A stretch of 64,000 nucleotides of DNA from Acidisoma sp. L85 (GCF_009765865.1 NZ_LMUQ01000084.1:248138-312137), one strand, 5' to 3'; positions 36,719 through 45,825 are shown, numbered from the stretch's first letter. A program made the numbers and translations. Notes: generated from the letters alone by a model not told the origin.

Positions 36719-37642
36719 ATGTCTGTGACATTGAGCCAGGGCCGCGATGCGCACCGACCCTCCTTGGGTCGGGCTTTTCGCCGGGCGATCGAGCCCTGGC
36801 TCTATATCACTCCGGCGCTGACGATCCTGTTGTTGGTCTTGCTGATCCCGCTTGTCGTGGGCATTGGCTATTCCTTCCGCAGGTTCACGGCCTTCCGATC
36901 CGAATATGTCGGCTTGGATCAGTATCGCCGCATGCTGGGCGATCCGGCTTTAGGCCAGGCGCTGGTCAATACCGTTTGGTGGACCGCCGGCAGCCTGGTG
37001 TTGCAATTCGCTCTAGGTCTTGCCCTAGCACTGCTGCTGAACCGAGATTTTCGCGGCCGGAAATTCGTGCAAGCGGTTGTCTTCCTCCCCTGGGCAGTGC
37101 CGAGTTTCCTGGCGGGCCTTACCTGGGCGTGGCTGTTCAATCCGGTGATCGGCCCATTGCCCCACTGGCTATTTCACCTCGGCGTGCAGGCGCAGCCGAC
37201 GAATATTCTGTCGGATCCAGCAACCGCGATGTGGGGGCCGATCCTCGCGAATGTCTGGTTCGGTGTGCCGTTCTTCGCCATCACCCTGCTGGCCGCGCTG
37301 AAATCCATTCCCAACGAGCTTTACGAGGCGGCGGCGCTCGACGGCGCAAGCGTCCTGCAGCGCTTCACCTGGCTGACGATCCCGTTTCTGGCGCCCACGA
37401 TCGCTATAACCGTCATGCTGCGAACGATCTGGATTGCTACCTTCGCCGATCTGATATTCGTGATGACGGGCGGCGGCCCGGCCGGTTCCACGAATACCAT
37501 CGCGACCTATGTCTATGTCAGCGCCTTCCGCGCGATGGACAAGGGATATGCGTCGGCCGTCGCAGTGCTGCTGCTGGTGCTGCTGGTTCTCTATGCGCTC
37601 GTTCTGATCGGCATGCGCCGCCGGCTGCTGACCCAGCCATGA
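36719..37642 (+). CDS. Sugar ABC transporter permease (MalF/UgpA-like)
   Basis: A 307-residue inner-membrane protein with six helices. The EAA loop that docks the ATPase is ELYEAAALDGASVLQRFTWLTIP (about residues 200-222). It starts eight bases after the binding-protein stop and overlaps the next permease (ATGA). The partner ATPase must come from elsewhere; the UgpC-type ATPase at 61305-62402 could serve. Confidence 0.9.
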   Translation: MSVTLSQGRDAHRPSLGRAFRRAIEPWLYITPALTILLLVLLIPLVVGIGYSFRRFTAFRSEYVGLDQYRRMLGDPALGQALVNTVWWTAGSLVLQFALGLALALLLNRDFRGRKFVQAVVFLPWAVPSFLAGLTWAWLFNPVIGPLPHWLFHLGVQAQPTNILSDPATAMWGPILANVWFGVPFFAITLLAALKSIPNELYEAAALDGASVLQRFTWLTIPFLAPTIAITVMLRTIWIATFADLIFVMTGGGPAGSTNTIATYVYVSAFRAMDKGYASAVAVLLLVLLVLYALVLIGMRRRLLTQP

Positions 37643-38487
37643 GCCGCGCGAGATACTCGCCAGGACGGATGCTCGGAGGCATCGGCTTCTATGCGGCGGT
37701 GACCGCCTTCGTGGTCTTCGCGCTGTTTCCAATCTATTGGACCCTGAAGATATCGGTGACGCCCTCGTCGCTGCTCTATTCCGAGGGCATCACCGCCTGG
37801 CCGAGCAAGGCCACGTTGCATAATTATGCCAGCGTTTTGGCGGTGACGAACTTTCCGCGCTACTTTCTCAACAGCATCGTGGTTTCAGTCTCGACCGCGG
37901 TGCTGGTGACGGTCATCGCCTCGGCCGCCGGATACGCTTTTTCGCGGTTTCGCTTTCGGGGGAAGAACGTCGTCGCCTTTCTGTTGCTTCTCACGCAGAC
38001 CTTTCCGCTCGTTATGGTCATCCCGCCGATCTATCGCATCATGGGAAGCTTGCATCTGACGAACAGCCTCACCGGCCTCGTCATCATCTACGTCGCCTTC
38101 AACATTCCCTTCGCCACCTTCCTCATGCAGTCCTTCTGCGACGGGGTCCCTCGTGATCTTGAGGAGGCAGCACTTATCGACGGCTGCACGCGGCCGCAGG
38201 CGTTGATGCGGGTGGTTCTGCCGCTCACGCTCCCGGGCATGGGTGCGACCATCGGGTTTGTCTTCACCGCGGCATGGAGCGAGTTGCTGTTCGCGCTCAT
38301 GCTGATCGACGACGAAAACCGCAAGACTTTCGCGGTCGGGCTGCTGACCTTCATCGGCAAGTTTGACGTCGATTGGGGTCAGATGATGGCGGCGTCCATG
38401 CTCGGGCTGATTCCGGCGTGCCTATTTTTTGCGCTGTTGCAGCGCTACCTCGTGGCTGGGCTAACTGCGGGCGCCGTCAAAGGTTGA
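37639..38487 (+). CDS. Sugar ABC transporter permease (MalG/UgpE-like)
   Basis: A 282-residue permease with six helices. The EAA loop is DLEEAALIDGCTRPQALMRVVLPL (about residues 172-195). ATG 37639 overlaps the previous stop; a much longer upstream frame is only the out-of-frame reading of the first permease. After its stop there is no ATPase gene; instead a new promoter and the Frc-type operon begin. Confidence 0.9.
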   Translation: MSRARYSPGRMLGGIGFYAAVTAFVVFALFPIYWTLKISVTPSSLLYSEGITAWPSKATLHNYASVLAVTNFPRYFLNSIVVSVSTAVLVTVIASAAGYAFSRFRFRGKNVVAFLLLLTQTFPLVMVIPPIYRIMGSLHLTNSLTGLVIIYVAFNIPFATFLMQSFCDGVPRDLEEAALIDGCTRPQALMRVVLPLTLPGMGATIGFVFTAAWSELLFALMLIDDENRKTFAVGLLTFIGKFDVDWGQMMAASMLGLIPACLFFALLQRYLVAGLTAGAVKG

Positions 38488-38574
38488 GGGAGCCGGGCGA
38501 GGGCGTGCCTCGGGCCAAAGATCCTGATAACGCGGCAGCCCCGTACGGGATGACCTAAACAAATCATAATCTTG

Positions 38575-38603
38575 TTGACGGTACCCAGGGCGGGCCGTAG
38601 CGT
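38575..38603 (+). promoter_or_regulatory. Sigma-70-like promoter before the Frc-type operon
   Basis: -35 TTGACG and -10 TAGCGT are 17 bases apart, about 70 bases before the binding-protein ATG. The -10 is weak, as often in regulated catabolic promoters. Confidence 0.45.
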
Positions 38604-38675
38604 TTTGGAAGGGGACGGGCCGCGCCAGGTTGATGCTCGGGCAACCGTCAGGGACGACCAGGAAAGGACACAAGA

Positions 38676-39701
38676 ATGAAGCGCCAAATGCGCCCGGCCG
38701 CTATTTCGTTTCGGTGCAAGTCACTGCTGGCCTCAGCCGCGATCCTCGGGCTGATGACATCGGCAGCGGTGCTGACTGGCACCGGCTCAGCGAGAGCTGC
38801 TGACCAGATCATCGTCGGCCTTGTTACAAAAACCGATGTGAATCCATACTTCGTGAAGCTGAGGCAGGCCGCCGCGGCCGAGGCCAAGGTGAAGGGCGTG
38901 AAACTCATCGCGCGCGCCGGAAAGTTCGACGGTGACAATGAGGGCCAAGTCTCGGCGATGGAATCGCTGATCAGCGCTGGTGCAAAGGGCATCATGGTCA
39001 CGCCGAGTAACTCAAGTGGCGTCCTCAACATCGTCAAAGAGGCGCGCGCCAAGGGCATCATTGTTATCGCGCTTGATACGGCGACGGACCCTGCGGACGC
39101 GGTGGATGCTACCTTCGCGACCGACAACTTCCAGGCTGGCGTGCAGCAGGGCCAGTATGCGCGGGCCGCACTCGCGGGCAAAACACCGAAGCTCGCGATG
39201 CTGGATGGCACGCCGGGCGGCACGGTCGATACCTTCCGCCACAATGGCTTCCTCAAAGGCATTGGAATCGCCGAGGGTGATCCCGCGATTGTCGGCAAGC
39301 AGGACACCAACGGGCAGCAGGACAAAGGCCAGACCGGGATGGAGAATCTGCTCTCCGCGCATCCCGACATCAATGTTGTCTATACAATCAACGAGCCCGC
39401 GGCTGAAGGCGCCTACGCAGCGATCCGGGCGGCCGGCAAGACTAAAAGCATTGTGCTGACATCGATCGATGGCGGCTGCCTCGGCGTGAAATATGTCGCG
39501 GCGGGAAAGATTGCGGCGACGGTCATGCAGTTCCCGAAGAAGATGGCGCAACAGGGTCTGGACGCGATCGTCGATTATGCGAAAACCGGCAAGAAGCCGA
39601 CCGGCTTCATCGATACCGGCTCGTATATCATCACCGGAACACCATTGCCGGGTGTGACGGCCAAGGACGTCGCCTTTGGCGAGAAGAACTGCTGGGGCTG
39701 A
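38676..39701 (+). CDS. frcB: Fructose-type ABC transporter binding protein (FrcB-like)
   Basis: A 341-residue periplasmic sugar receptor of the ribose/fructose group. The signal peptide ends near ARAADQ. The first strand and loop IIVGLVTKTDVNPYFVKLRQAA, the hinge segment IVIALDTATDP, and TIDGGCLGVKYV-like residues near 265 are typical of FrcB. Gene order (binding protein, permease, single-domain ATPase, PfkB kinase) equals rhizobial frcBCAK. The ligand is probably fructose or a related ketose. Confidence 0.85.
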   Translation: MKRQMRPAAISFRCKSLLASAAILGLMTSAAVLTGTGSARAADQIIVGLVTKTDVNPYFVKLRQAAAAEAKVKGVKLIARAGKFDGDNEGQVSAMESLISAGAKGIMVTPSNSSGVLNIVKEARAKGIIVIALDTATDPADAVDATFATDNFQAGVQQGQYARAALAGKTPKLAMLDGTPGGTVDTFRHNGFLKGIGIAEGDPAIVGKQDTNGQQDKGQTGMENLLSAHPDINVVYTINEPAAEGAYAAIRAAGKTKSIVLTSIDGGCLGVKYVAAGKIAATVMQFPKKMAQQGLDAIVDYAKTGKKPTGFIDTGSYIITGTPLPGVTAKDVAFGEKNCWG

Positions 39702-39770
39702 GGCGCCCATCGCTGACGGCGGCCGGATGTTTGTCCGACTGCCGTTGCCCCTCTCCACCGGAAGGCGGAT

Positions 39771-40775
39771 ATGAGCACGACTATCTCAGCGCCGCCTTCT
39801 GACGTGAAGCCCAAACGGGGTTTTGGGTCGATACTTCAAACCCTGGCGCGGCCGCCGATTGGTTCCCTGATCGTTCTGATCGCCTTCTGCGTGATCTTTT
39901 CGATTGTCACGAATACATTCCTTGCGCCGAGCAACCTTTCTCTGGTTGTGCAGCAAAGCGTGATTGTCGGCACACTTGCGATCGGTGAGACGCTCGTGAT
40001 TCTCACGGCGGGAATCGATCTCGCCAATGGATCGATTGCGGTTCTCGGCACGATCATCGCCGGACGCTTGGTGAATGACGGCTACGATGCCTTGGGCTGT
40101 CTGGTGCTCGCCATCGTGGTCTGCACACTTGTCGGCGTGGTGTCCGGGACGCTCGTGAGTCGCCTGAAGCTGCCACCGTTCATCGTCACGCTCGGTCTGC
40201 TTGGAATCGTCACCGCTGCGACGCGATTAATTTCCCAAGGCGGTGCATTTCCTGTCACCGACGACCTTCTGTCCTGGACTGGAAACGTCTTCACCCTCGG
40301 CACAACGCCAGTGACCTACGGCATGGTCATCATGCTGGGCCTGTACGCGCTGATCTGGTATATTCTGACACAGACGGCATGGGGCCGGCAGGTTTACGCT
40401 ATCGGCAATAGCCCTTCGGCCGCGAGATTGGTGGGCATCCCGGTCGGGCGCCGCATCCTTTCTGTTTATACCTTCGCGGCGCTTTTGTACGGGCTTGGCG
40501 CGTGGCTCGCGCTGGGGCGCATTCCCAATGCCGATCCGAATGCGCTGCAAACTGCCAACCTCGATAGCATCACCGCAGTCGTCATTGGCGGCACAAGCCT
40601 TTTTGGCGGACGTGGTAATATCTGGGGCACGCTGATAGGCACGCTGATCGTCGGCGTGCTCCGTAACGGGCTGACGCTCGTGGGCATTGATCCGCTATGG
40701 CAGGATCTGGTGACGGGCGTGTTGGTGATTGCCGCTGTCGCACTGGACCAGCTTTCCCGCTGGAGGCGCATGTGA
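39771..40775 (+). CDS. frcC: Fructose-type ABC transporter permease (FrcC-like)
   Basis: A 334-residue multi-spanning RbsC-family permease. GNSPSAARLVGIPVGRRILSVY (about residue 210) and VVIGGTSLFGGRGNIWGT (about residue 270) are the family hallmarks. It begins 69 bases after the binding protein and overlaps the ATPase start by four bases. A single permease gene implies a homodimer channel, in contrast to the first importer of this window. Confidence 0.88.
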   Translation: MSTTISAPPSDVKPKRGFGSILQTLARPPIGSLIVLIAFCVIFSIVTNTFLAPSNLSLVVQQSVIVGTLAIGETLVILTAGIDLANGSIAVLGTIIAGRLVNDGYDALGCLVLAIVVCTLVGVVSGTLVSRLKLPPFIVTLGLLGIVTAATRLISQGGAFPVTDDLLSWTGNVFTLGTTPVTYGMVIMLGLYALIWYILTQTAWGRQVYAIGNSPSAARLVGIPVGRRILSVYTFAALLYGLGAWLALGRIPNADPNALQTANLDSITAVVIGGTSLFGGRGNIWGTLIGTLIVGVLRNGLTLVGIDPLWQDLVTGVLVIAAVALDQLSRWRRM

Positions 40776-41557
40776 CGGCGATGACTTCCCTCATCATGGA
40801 GACCAGGGGCATCGTCAAACGCTATGGCCATGTCACGGCATTAGGCGGGGTCGACTTCGAGCTGCGCGATGGTGAGGTCCTGGCGGTCATCGGCGACAAT
40901 GGCGCAGGGAAGAGTACCCTCGTTAAGGTGCTGAGCGGTGCTATAAATCCAGACGAAGGCGAAGTCCTGCTGGACGGACAGGCGATCCATTTCAGCAGCC
41001 CGCTCGATGCACGCATACGAGGGATCGAGACTGTCTATCAGGAGTTGGCGGTCGCGCCCGCGCTTGATATCGCGAGCAACCTCTATCTCGGTCGCGAATT
41101 GCGCCGAGCCGGCCCTCTGGGGCGCTGGTTGCGTATGCTCGATAAGCCAAAAATGAAACGCGAAGCTCAGCGTCATATGGATGAGCTGAAGTTTCGCCTG
41201 CCCGGAATCACCCACGCGGTGGAGGATCTCTCCGGCGGGCAACGACAAGGTGTCGCGGTGGCGCGCGCCGCCGTATTCGCCCGCAAGCTCGTGATCATGG
41301 ATGAACCGACGGCTGCATTGGGTGTTCGCGAGACTGGGCAGGTGCTTGACCTCATCAAAGCGATACGCGATCGCGGCCTGCCGGTCATTCTGATCAGCCA
41401 CAACATGCCCAATGTATTCGAGGTAGCCGACCGGATCCACGTCATGCGATTGGGACGTCGCGTCGCGCTGACGGATCCGAAATCCCATTCGATGGCTGAC
41501 GTCGTCGCGATCATGACGGGCGCGATGCCAGGAACAGACCCTGTTCCCGAAGCATAA
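40772..41557 (+). CDS. frcA: Fructose-type ABC transporter ATPase, single domain (FrcA-like)
   Basis: A 261-residue ATPase with one nucleotide-binding domain: Walker A GDNGAGKST near residue 39, signature LSGGQRQ, Walker B LVIMDEPTAALG and the switch histidine in LISHNMP. FrcA of rhizobia likewise has a single domain rather than the RbsA double. GTG 40772 follows GGAGG by five bases and overlaps the permease stop (GTGA). The longer frame from 40697 lies inside the permease and is rejected. Confidence 0.9.
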   Translation: MTAMTSLIMETRGIVKRYGHVTALGGVDFELRDGEVLAVIGDNGAGKSTLVKVLSGAINPDEGEVLLDGQAIHFSSPLDARIRGIETVYQELAVAPALDIASNLYLGRELRRAGPLGRWLRMLDKPKMKREAQRHMDELKFRLPGITHAVEDLSGGQRQGVAVARAAVFARKLVIMDEPTAALGVRETGQVLDLIKAIRDRGLPVILISHNMPNVFEVADRIHVMRLGRRVALTDPKSHSMADVVAIMTGAMPGTDPVPEA

Positions 41558-41642
41558 TCGAAATCTTCTGGAGGATTGAGAGAGCCGTGCCGAGACTTAT
41601 ATTTTGCTCATCGCTGCTGAGAGTCGCGGAGTCTAGCGAAAC

Positions 41643-42743
41643 GTGACCAATCCGGAGTTCCAGGGCACACGGCGCGGCATCCTGACTGGCGGCACCTGGT
41701 GTGTCGATCACAATCGAGTCATAGAGTTCTGGCCCGCCGAGGACGCGGTTGCGGAAATACTCTCCGACGAAATGCAGGGCGGTGGTTCAGCCTGCAACCT
41801 CGCCATCGACATACGCAAACTGGATTCCGATCTCCCCGTCGAAACGATCGGTTTGGTTGGCGACGATAGCGCGGGGCGCTTTCTGCTCGAGCAAGCGGAG
41901 TTGCATGGGATCCGGAACTCTCAGCTCACTGTGGCCAAGGACACGACGACACAGTTCGCCGAAGCCTATACGTCCAAGCTTTCGGGCCGGCGCACCCATA
42001 TCTATCGTGCTGGCGCAAGCGCACTGCTCGCACCGGACGACTTTGACCTCGCTGCAACAACGGCGAAGATTCTTCACCTTGGCCTTCCCGGCGTCCACAA
42101 AACCATGGACCAGCCCTATCGCGATGATCCCAATGGCTGGGTAACGGTTCTGCGTCGCGCGCGCGCCTTGGGGATAGTCACAAACCTGGAGCTGGCAAGC
42201 GTCGCTCCCGGGCGTCTGGTGCCGCTCGTGCTTCCGTGCTTGCCCCACCTAAACCTTCTCATCGTCAATGATACGGAGATTGGCGTTCTCGCGGATCGAA
42301 TAACTGTCATCGATGGAAAGACGGATGTGGAGGCTTGCATCGAAGCCGCTCAGAACATCCTTGAACGCGGCGAAATGGAAACTGTGGTTGTGCATTTTCC
42401 GGTGGGAGCGGTTGCGGTCACGAAGGACGGCAGAGTCGCTGTGCATCCCTCTGTGAATGTTCCACCGGAAGAGATAATCGGGGCGAACGGGGCAGGCGAT
42501 GCCTTCGCAGCCGGCTTTCTCTACGGCTATCACGAGAACTGGTCTTTGGAGCGGTGTCTGGTTTTGGCCCATGCGGCGGCTGCGGCTTCACTCCGCAGCG
42601 TCTCGACAACAGGGTCGATGGAGAGTTGGGAAACTTGTCTGGCATATGCGACGCGCTGGGGCTCCCGGGATCAGCCCCTCGATCGTCAGGCCGTGTCATA
42701 TGCTAGACTATATTCGCCATCGACATTTTCACTGCGAGGTTAG
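41643..42743 (+). CDS. PfkB family carbohydrate kinase (FrcK-like)
   Basis: A 366-residue ribokinase-like enzyme. The substrate region is MQGGGSACNLAIDIRKL near residue 42; the anion hole and catalytic aspartate lie in GANGAGDAFAAGFLYG near residue 280. The usual DT before GAGD is replaced by GAN, as in some FrcK proteins. GTG start with only a weak GGAG eleven bases ahead. Its place in the frc operon suggests it phosphorylates the imported ketose. Confidence 0.85.
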   Translation: MTNPEFQGTRRGILTGGTWCVDHNRVIEFWPAEDAVAEILSDEMQGGGSACNLAIDIRKLDSDLPVETIGLVGDDSAGRFLLEQAELHGIRNSQLTVAKDTTTQFAEAYTSKLSGRRTHIYRAGASALLAPDDFDLAATTAKILHLGLPGVHKTMDQPYRDDPNGWVTVLRRARALGIVTNLELASVAPGRLVPLVLPCLPHLNLLIVNDTEIGVLADRITVIDGKTDVEACIEAAQNILERGEMETVVVHFPVGAVAVTKDGRVAVHPSVNVPPEEIIGANGAGDAFAAGFLYGYHENWSLERCLVLAHAAAAASLRSVSTTGSMESWETCLAYATRWGSRDQPLDRQAVSYARLYSPSTFSLRG

Positions 42744-42746
42744 AGC

Positions 42747-43772
42747 ATGACTCGTCTGGACGAGAAATTAGCGCGGATCCTGAAGGGCGAATATAAGCGC
42801 CAGGATTTCATCATCGCGGATGCAAAAGATGGTGACATGGGCTCCGGTATCACTGTCGGTGGCCCGCGCTATGATGCCGAAGGCCGGGTCGTGGGGTGGA
42901 AAACGCGGCAAGACTACCTCGACCAGATCAGGGCTGTCGTGCAGCAGGATATCGTCGATATCATGCTCACCTCGGCGGCGAATCTTGAGGTTCTCCAGGA
43001 ACAGGGCGTATTCCAGAATTCCGCTGTGAAGCCGGCAATCCGGGCCAATGACGCGACTGATTGCTGGGGCGGCATTCGTGGCTCGACCTATGCAAAGCAC
43101 GGCTCGCGTCCCTTCCGCACAGCGGTACTGAGTCGGGTGATGTATGGATCTGCTAGCCCGGAGCCGGGCCGAACCGTGACGGGTACCGATCTCGGTTTGT
43201 ATTCGGTAACATTCAACAACAATCTCGATGCCGATATCCGGTCCTTGGAAGCATTTACCGCCTTCCGGCATGAAGCCGCGGCGATCGGGTTCAAATATTT
43301 TCTCGAAGTCTTCAATCCGAATGCGTCGGAGCATATCGAGGCGGAAGCCGTTCCGGCTTTTGTCAATGATTGCCTATTGCGTTGCCTGTCTGGAGTGTCG
43401 AAGGCGGACAGGCCTCGCTTCCTGAAAATCCCATTTAATGGTCCGAAGGCATTGGAAGAATTGGCCTCCTTCGATCCTTCGATTGTTGTCGGAGTTCTTG
43501 GCGGCGGCGCGGGAACCACGCGCGACACGTTCGAGCTCTTGTTTCAGGCGGAGCGCTCAGGCGCCCGGCTCGCGCTATTCGGGCGGAAGATCAATCTTGC
43601 CGATTCACCCCTGGCGCTCGTCGAATTCATGCGCCGGGTGGCGGATGGAGAGATCGCGCCGGTGGAAGCGGTTCGTGCCTACCACGCGGAACTTCAAAAG
43701 GTAGGTATTCGGCCGCAACGCTCCCTGGACGCGGATCTGGAGATCACTGAAGCGCCGTTGCGACACAGTTGA
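42747..43772 (+). CDS. Beta/alpha-barrel aldolase-like protein (DeoC/LacD/FbaB superfamily)
   Basis: A 341-residue soluble protein, starting right behind the kinase stop. FIIADAKDGDMGSG, FKYFLEVFNPNAS and FLKIPFNGPKALEEL (a candidate Schiff-base lysine) line up with class I aldolase barrels such as LacD and FbaB. GVLGGGAGTTRDTFELLFQ and ARLALFGRKINLADSP would form the phosphate-binding end. With the kinase it suggests sugar phosphorylation then aldol cleavage. Superfamily membership is moderately sure, reaction is inferred. Confidence 0.68.
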   Translation: MTRLDEKLARILKGEYKRQDFIIADAKDGDMGSGITVGGPRYDAEGRVVGWKTRQDYLDQIRAVVQQDIVDIMLTSAANLEVLQEQGVFQNSAVKPAIRANDATDCWGGIRGSTYAKHGSRPFRTAVLSRVMYGSASPEPGRTVTGTDLGLYSVTFNNNLDADIRSLEAFTAFRHEAAAIGFKYFLEVFNPNASEHIEAEAVPAFVNDCLLRCLSGVSKADRPRFLKIPFNGPKALEELASFDPSIVVGVLGGGAGTTRDTFELLFQAERSGARLALFGRKINLADSPLALVEFMRRVADGEIAPVEAVRAYHAELQKVGIRPQRSLDADLEITEAPLRHS

Positions 43773-43799
43773 CTTCCGGTTGGATCGCCATGGAGCCGC

Positions 43800-43833
43800 C
43801 TGCATTAGGGCCGCAGAAAATACCTAAATGCAG
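43800..43833. terminator. Imperfect hairpin between converging genes
   Basis: CTGCATTAGG pairs with CCTAAATGCAG with one bulged A and a 13-base loop. It lies between the converging aldolase-like and aldose-epimerase genes, where a bidirectional terminator would be expected. No clear T-run. Confidence 0.35.
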
Positions 43834-43853
43834 GTCCGTCTCCAACAGTCCGA

Positions 43854-44891
43854 TCAGCGCGCCAGGCTCGTTCCCTCGATGCGGTAGGCGAGGACGAAGG
43901 GCGTCTCCGGCGTCAGCTTGATGGCCGTATGCACGCCTTCCTCAGATATCGGATTGACGTTCACGGCCGCGGCGGTCCCGAGGTCGAAAGCCGAGGCAAC
44001 GGGCTCGACGCCGACGCAGAGATTCTCGCCATTCCAGGGCTCGAAATGGCGGCCGCGATTGCTCATCCAGAGAAGACATGACGGTAGCTTCGTCGGATCC
44101 CAACTGAGCGTCCACGCAACCTGTGTCGAGTCGTCAACGAGCCGCATGCTTCCATTGATCCCGCACAGCTGCAGTATCTCCTCGCGGTCCTCGGCAAACG
44201 GGAGACGGTCGAAGCTTCCCGTGCCACCGGCGGAAACAGGAACAGCGGCGAGTCTTTCAAAGCGAGCGTTTGCTTTGGCATGAGTAACGCCATCGGCGCC
44301 CGGATGGGTTAGACCAAAGGCAAAGCTGCCCGGTTCTATGCGGAACGAGCCAGGCTTTCCGCGTAGCGCGAAATTCGGATGAAACCCGACTGGGCGCGCG
44401 CAGATGCGGCGCGCGAGAATTTCTACAGAGACGTCGAGCGCGGGCTTGCCGGGAACCGGCAGGACGGTTCGGGTGACGCTCAAGATGCAAGAATCTTGCG
44501 GGTATTCCAGCTTTATCACCAGGCTTTGTTCTGAACCAGACACGAGCGACCAATCCGAATTGGCGCAATAGCCGTGTAGATACTCGTCACTTTCGGAGAG
44601 ACCGCCCGACACTGAATCTGCAGGCGTCCGCGTAACGGCGGTGGCCCAAGGCTCGGGCAGGTTGTCGGACGCGTCGTAGGGACGCCCGAAGGGAAGGCAC
44701 AGCAAGTCGCCGCGCAGATTTGCCAGGATCGGGGGTTCGACGCTACGGCCTTGACCGATCCAGGGCGCCTCATGGAATGGCTCGGCCAACCGGCCATCTT
44801 CGAGGCGAAATTCGCAATGTCCTAACGCGCCGCCGCCGGCATGAACGGTGGCACGACCATGCGACCACGCGATTGACCAGGATTGACTCAT
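43854..44891 (-). CDS. Aldose 1-epimerase-like protein (galactose mutarotase fold)
   Basis: A 345-residue protein. VGFHPNFALRGKPGSFRIEP carries the family's conserved histidine (near residue 183) and LCVGVEPVASAFDLG the late acidic residue of the beta-sandwich active site. It lacks a signal peptide, so it acts in the cytosol. It faces the Frc-type operon and probably interconverts anomers of the same sugar, though hexose-6-phosphate epimerase-like roles are possible. Confidence 0.72.
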   Translation of the reverse strand: MSQSWSIAWSHGRATVHAGGGALGHCEFRLEDGRLAEPFHEAPWIGQGRSVEPPILANLRGDLLCLPFGRPYDASDNLPEPWATAVTRTPADSVSGGLSESDEYLHGYCANSDWSLVSGSEQSLVIKLEYPQDSCILSVTRTVLPVPGKPALDVSVEILARRICARPVGFHPNFALRGKPGSFRIEPGSFAFGLTHPGADGVTHAKANARFERLAAVPVSAGGTGSFDRLPFAEDREEILQLCGINGSMRLVDDSTQVAWTLSWDPTKLPSCLLWMSNRGRHFEPWNGENLCVGVEPVASAFDLGTAAAVNVNPISEEGVHTAIKLTPETPFVLAYRIEGTSLAR

Positions 44892-45157
44892 TTCAGTGCT
44901 TCCATCGACCTAGAGCTTGGATCAGAGAGTCCCAAATGGCACCAGCCTCACGACGACGGGGCGGTGTCACCGCGCCGGCTATTGTAGGTAGTATAACGCC
45001 GGCCACGCTCATCGTATACGCGAATACTATACTTTCTTCCTCCGTTCCCCATCGAAAAACTATGTGTGTTGTATCACAACCACGGTGCCGGCGGGGCGCG
45101 CCGTGGCGATGATCCGCCGGCGAATAGCAGAGTCATATACGCCAAGGTCGACGGGCG
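44892..45157. other. Intergenic region with AT-richer stretch
   Basis: The 266 bases upstream of the small membrane-protein gene contain a stretch at 44990-45070 clearly richer in A and T than the surroundings (GTAGTATAACG, CGAATACTATAC). It also has a short dyad GTTGT-ATC-ACAAC near 45067-45079. This looks like the promoter area for the aldose epimerase and the two small genes, but I cannot assign -35/-10 boxes. Confidence 0.35.
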
Positions 45158-45316
45158 ATGCTGATGGATCGAGTTGTGACCACAGTTGTGCGCGTTATCG
45201 CGGTGCTGGCACTCATAGCAATCGGCTCCGCCGTCGTGCGGAGCTGCACTGAAACCTTCGAGAACATCGCTTACGGAACTTATACCTCTGAGTTCCATAC
45301 GTTTGCGACGAGGTGA
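45158..45316 (+). CDS. 52-residue single-span membrane microprotein
   Basis: A short frame from ATG 45158 to TGA 45314-45316. Translation gives DRVVTTVVRVIAVLALIAIG as an N-terminal membrane helix, one cysteine (SCTETFEN) and a polar tail. Its stop lies two bases before the ATG of the next gene, whose AGGTGA ribosome site overlaps the stop; this suggests coupled translation. No family recognised. Codon use is plausible but the gene is short, so the call is tentative. Confidence 0.5.
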   Translation: MLMDRVVTTVVRVIAVLALIAIGSAVVRSCTETFENIAYGTYTSEFHTFATR

Positions 45317-45318
45317 AC

Positions 45319-45825
45319 ATGGATAACAAGAACTTCGCTGCTCAGGCCGAGATCAATTCTGACGGCAACGAGAAGCGTCACCCGTCGCCGGATGCGGCTC
45401 CGGTCTCCGACGCAACAACCGCGGCCAAAAGCCGACCGCGTTTCTCTGTCGGTGGCAAGTGGCGCCCAGAGGCGAGTCTGTGGCAACCCGCATCTGGCGC
45501 GGTTGTGGAGAAACGTCAGAGCGCAGCGCCGCGTGCAGCTCTGGCGGATCGGCTTGATGACCCGTCACGTTCGGCGCTGGAAGGCGCCGTGGCACGCGTC
45601 GCAATTCTCTCGGCTTGTGCGCTTGCCCCTCGGATTTTCGGCGCCTATAGCATCGCCAATTTCCTGAGCGTCCTGGGGCTGGCATTCGCCGTAGGTGGAG
45701 GCGCGGCGGCTCTCTCCGCCTTGGTCCGACGGGAACGCATTGGGCAGAGTCTTGGAAGTTGGGACGAAGCTCTCGCGTTCAATGGCCTGGCGCTCCTCGC
45801 CATGATGGCACACCGACTGGTCTAA
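45319..45825 (+). CDS. Hypothetical membrane protein with disordered N terminus
   Basis: A 168-residue protein from ATG 45319 (AGGTGA five bases ahead). Residues 1-85 are polar and probably disordered (NSDGNEKRHPSPDAAPVSDATT). Two or three hydrophobic helices follow: VAILSACALAPRIFGAY, FLSVLGLAFAVGGGAAALSALV and ALAFNGLALLAMMAHRLV. No family recognised. It could pair with the microprotein encoded just upstream. Confidence 0.6.
   Translation: MDNKNFAAQAEINSDGNEKRHPSPDAAPVSDATTAAKSRPRFSVGGKWRPEASLWQPASGAVVEKRQSAAPRAALADRLDDPSRSALEGAVARVAILSACALAPRIFGAYSIANFLSVLGLAFAVGGGAAALSALVRRERIGQSLGSWDEALAFNGLALLAMMAHRLV

Noticed and set aside
36976-37638. Long upstream extension of the second permease frame (arginine-rich)
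   Set aside because: It lies entirely inside the first permease gene in another frame; the true start is the ATGA overlap at 37639.
41598-41646. 19-codon leader peptide before the PfkB kinase, ending in a GTGA overlap
   Set aside because: The spacing from GGAGG is too long and the peptide shows no feature; overlap of four bases alone is weak evidence.
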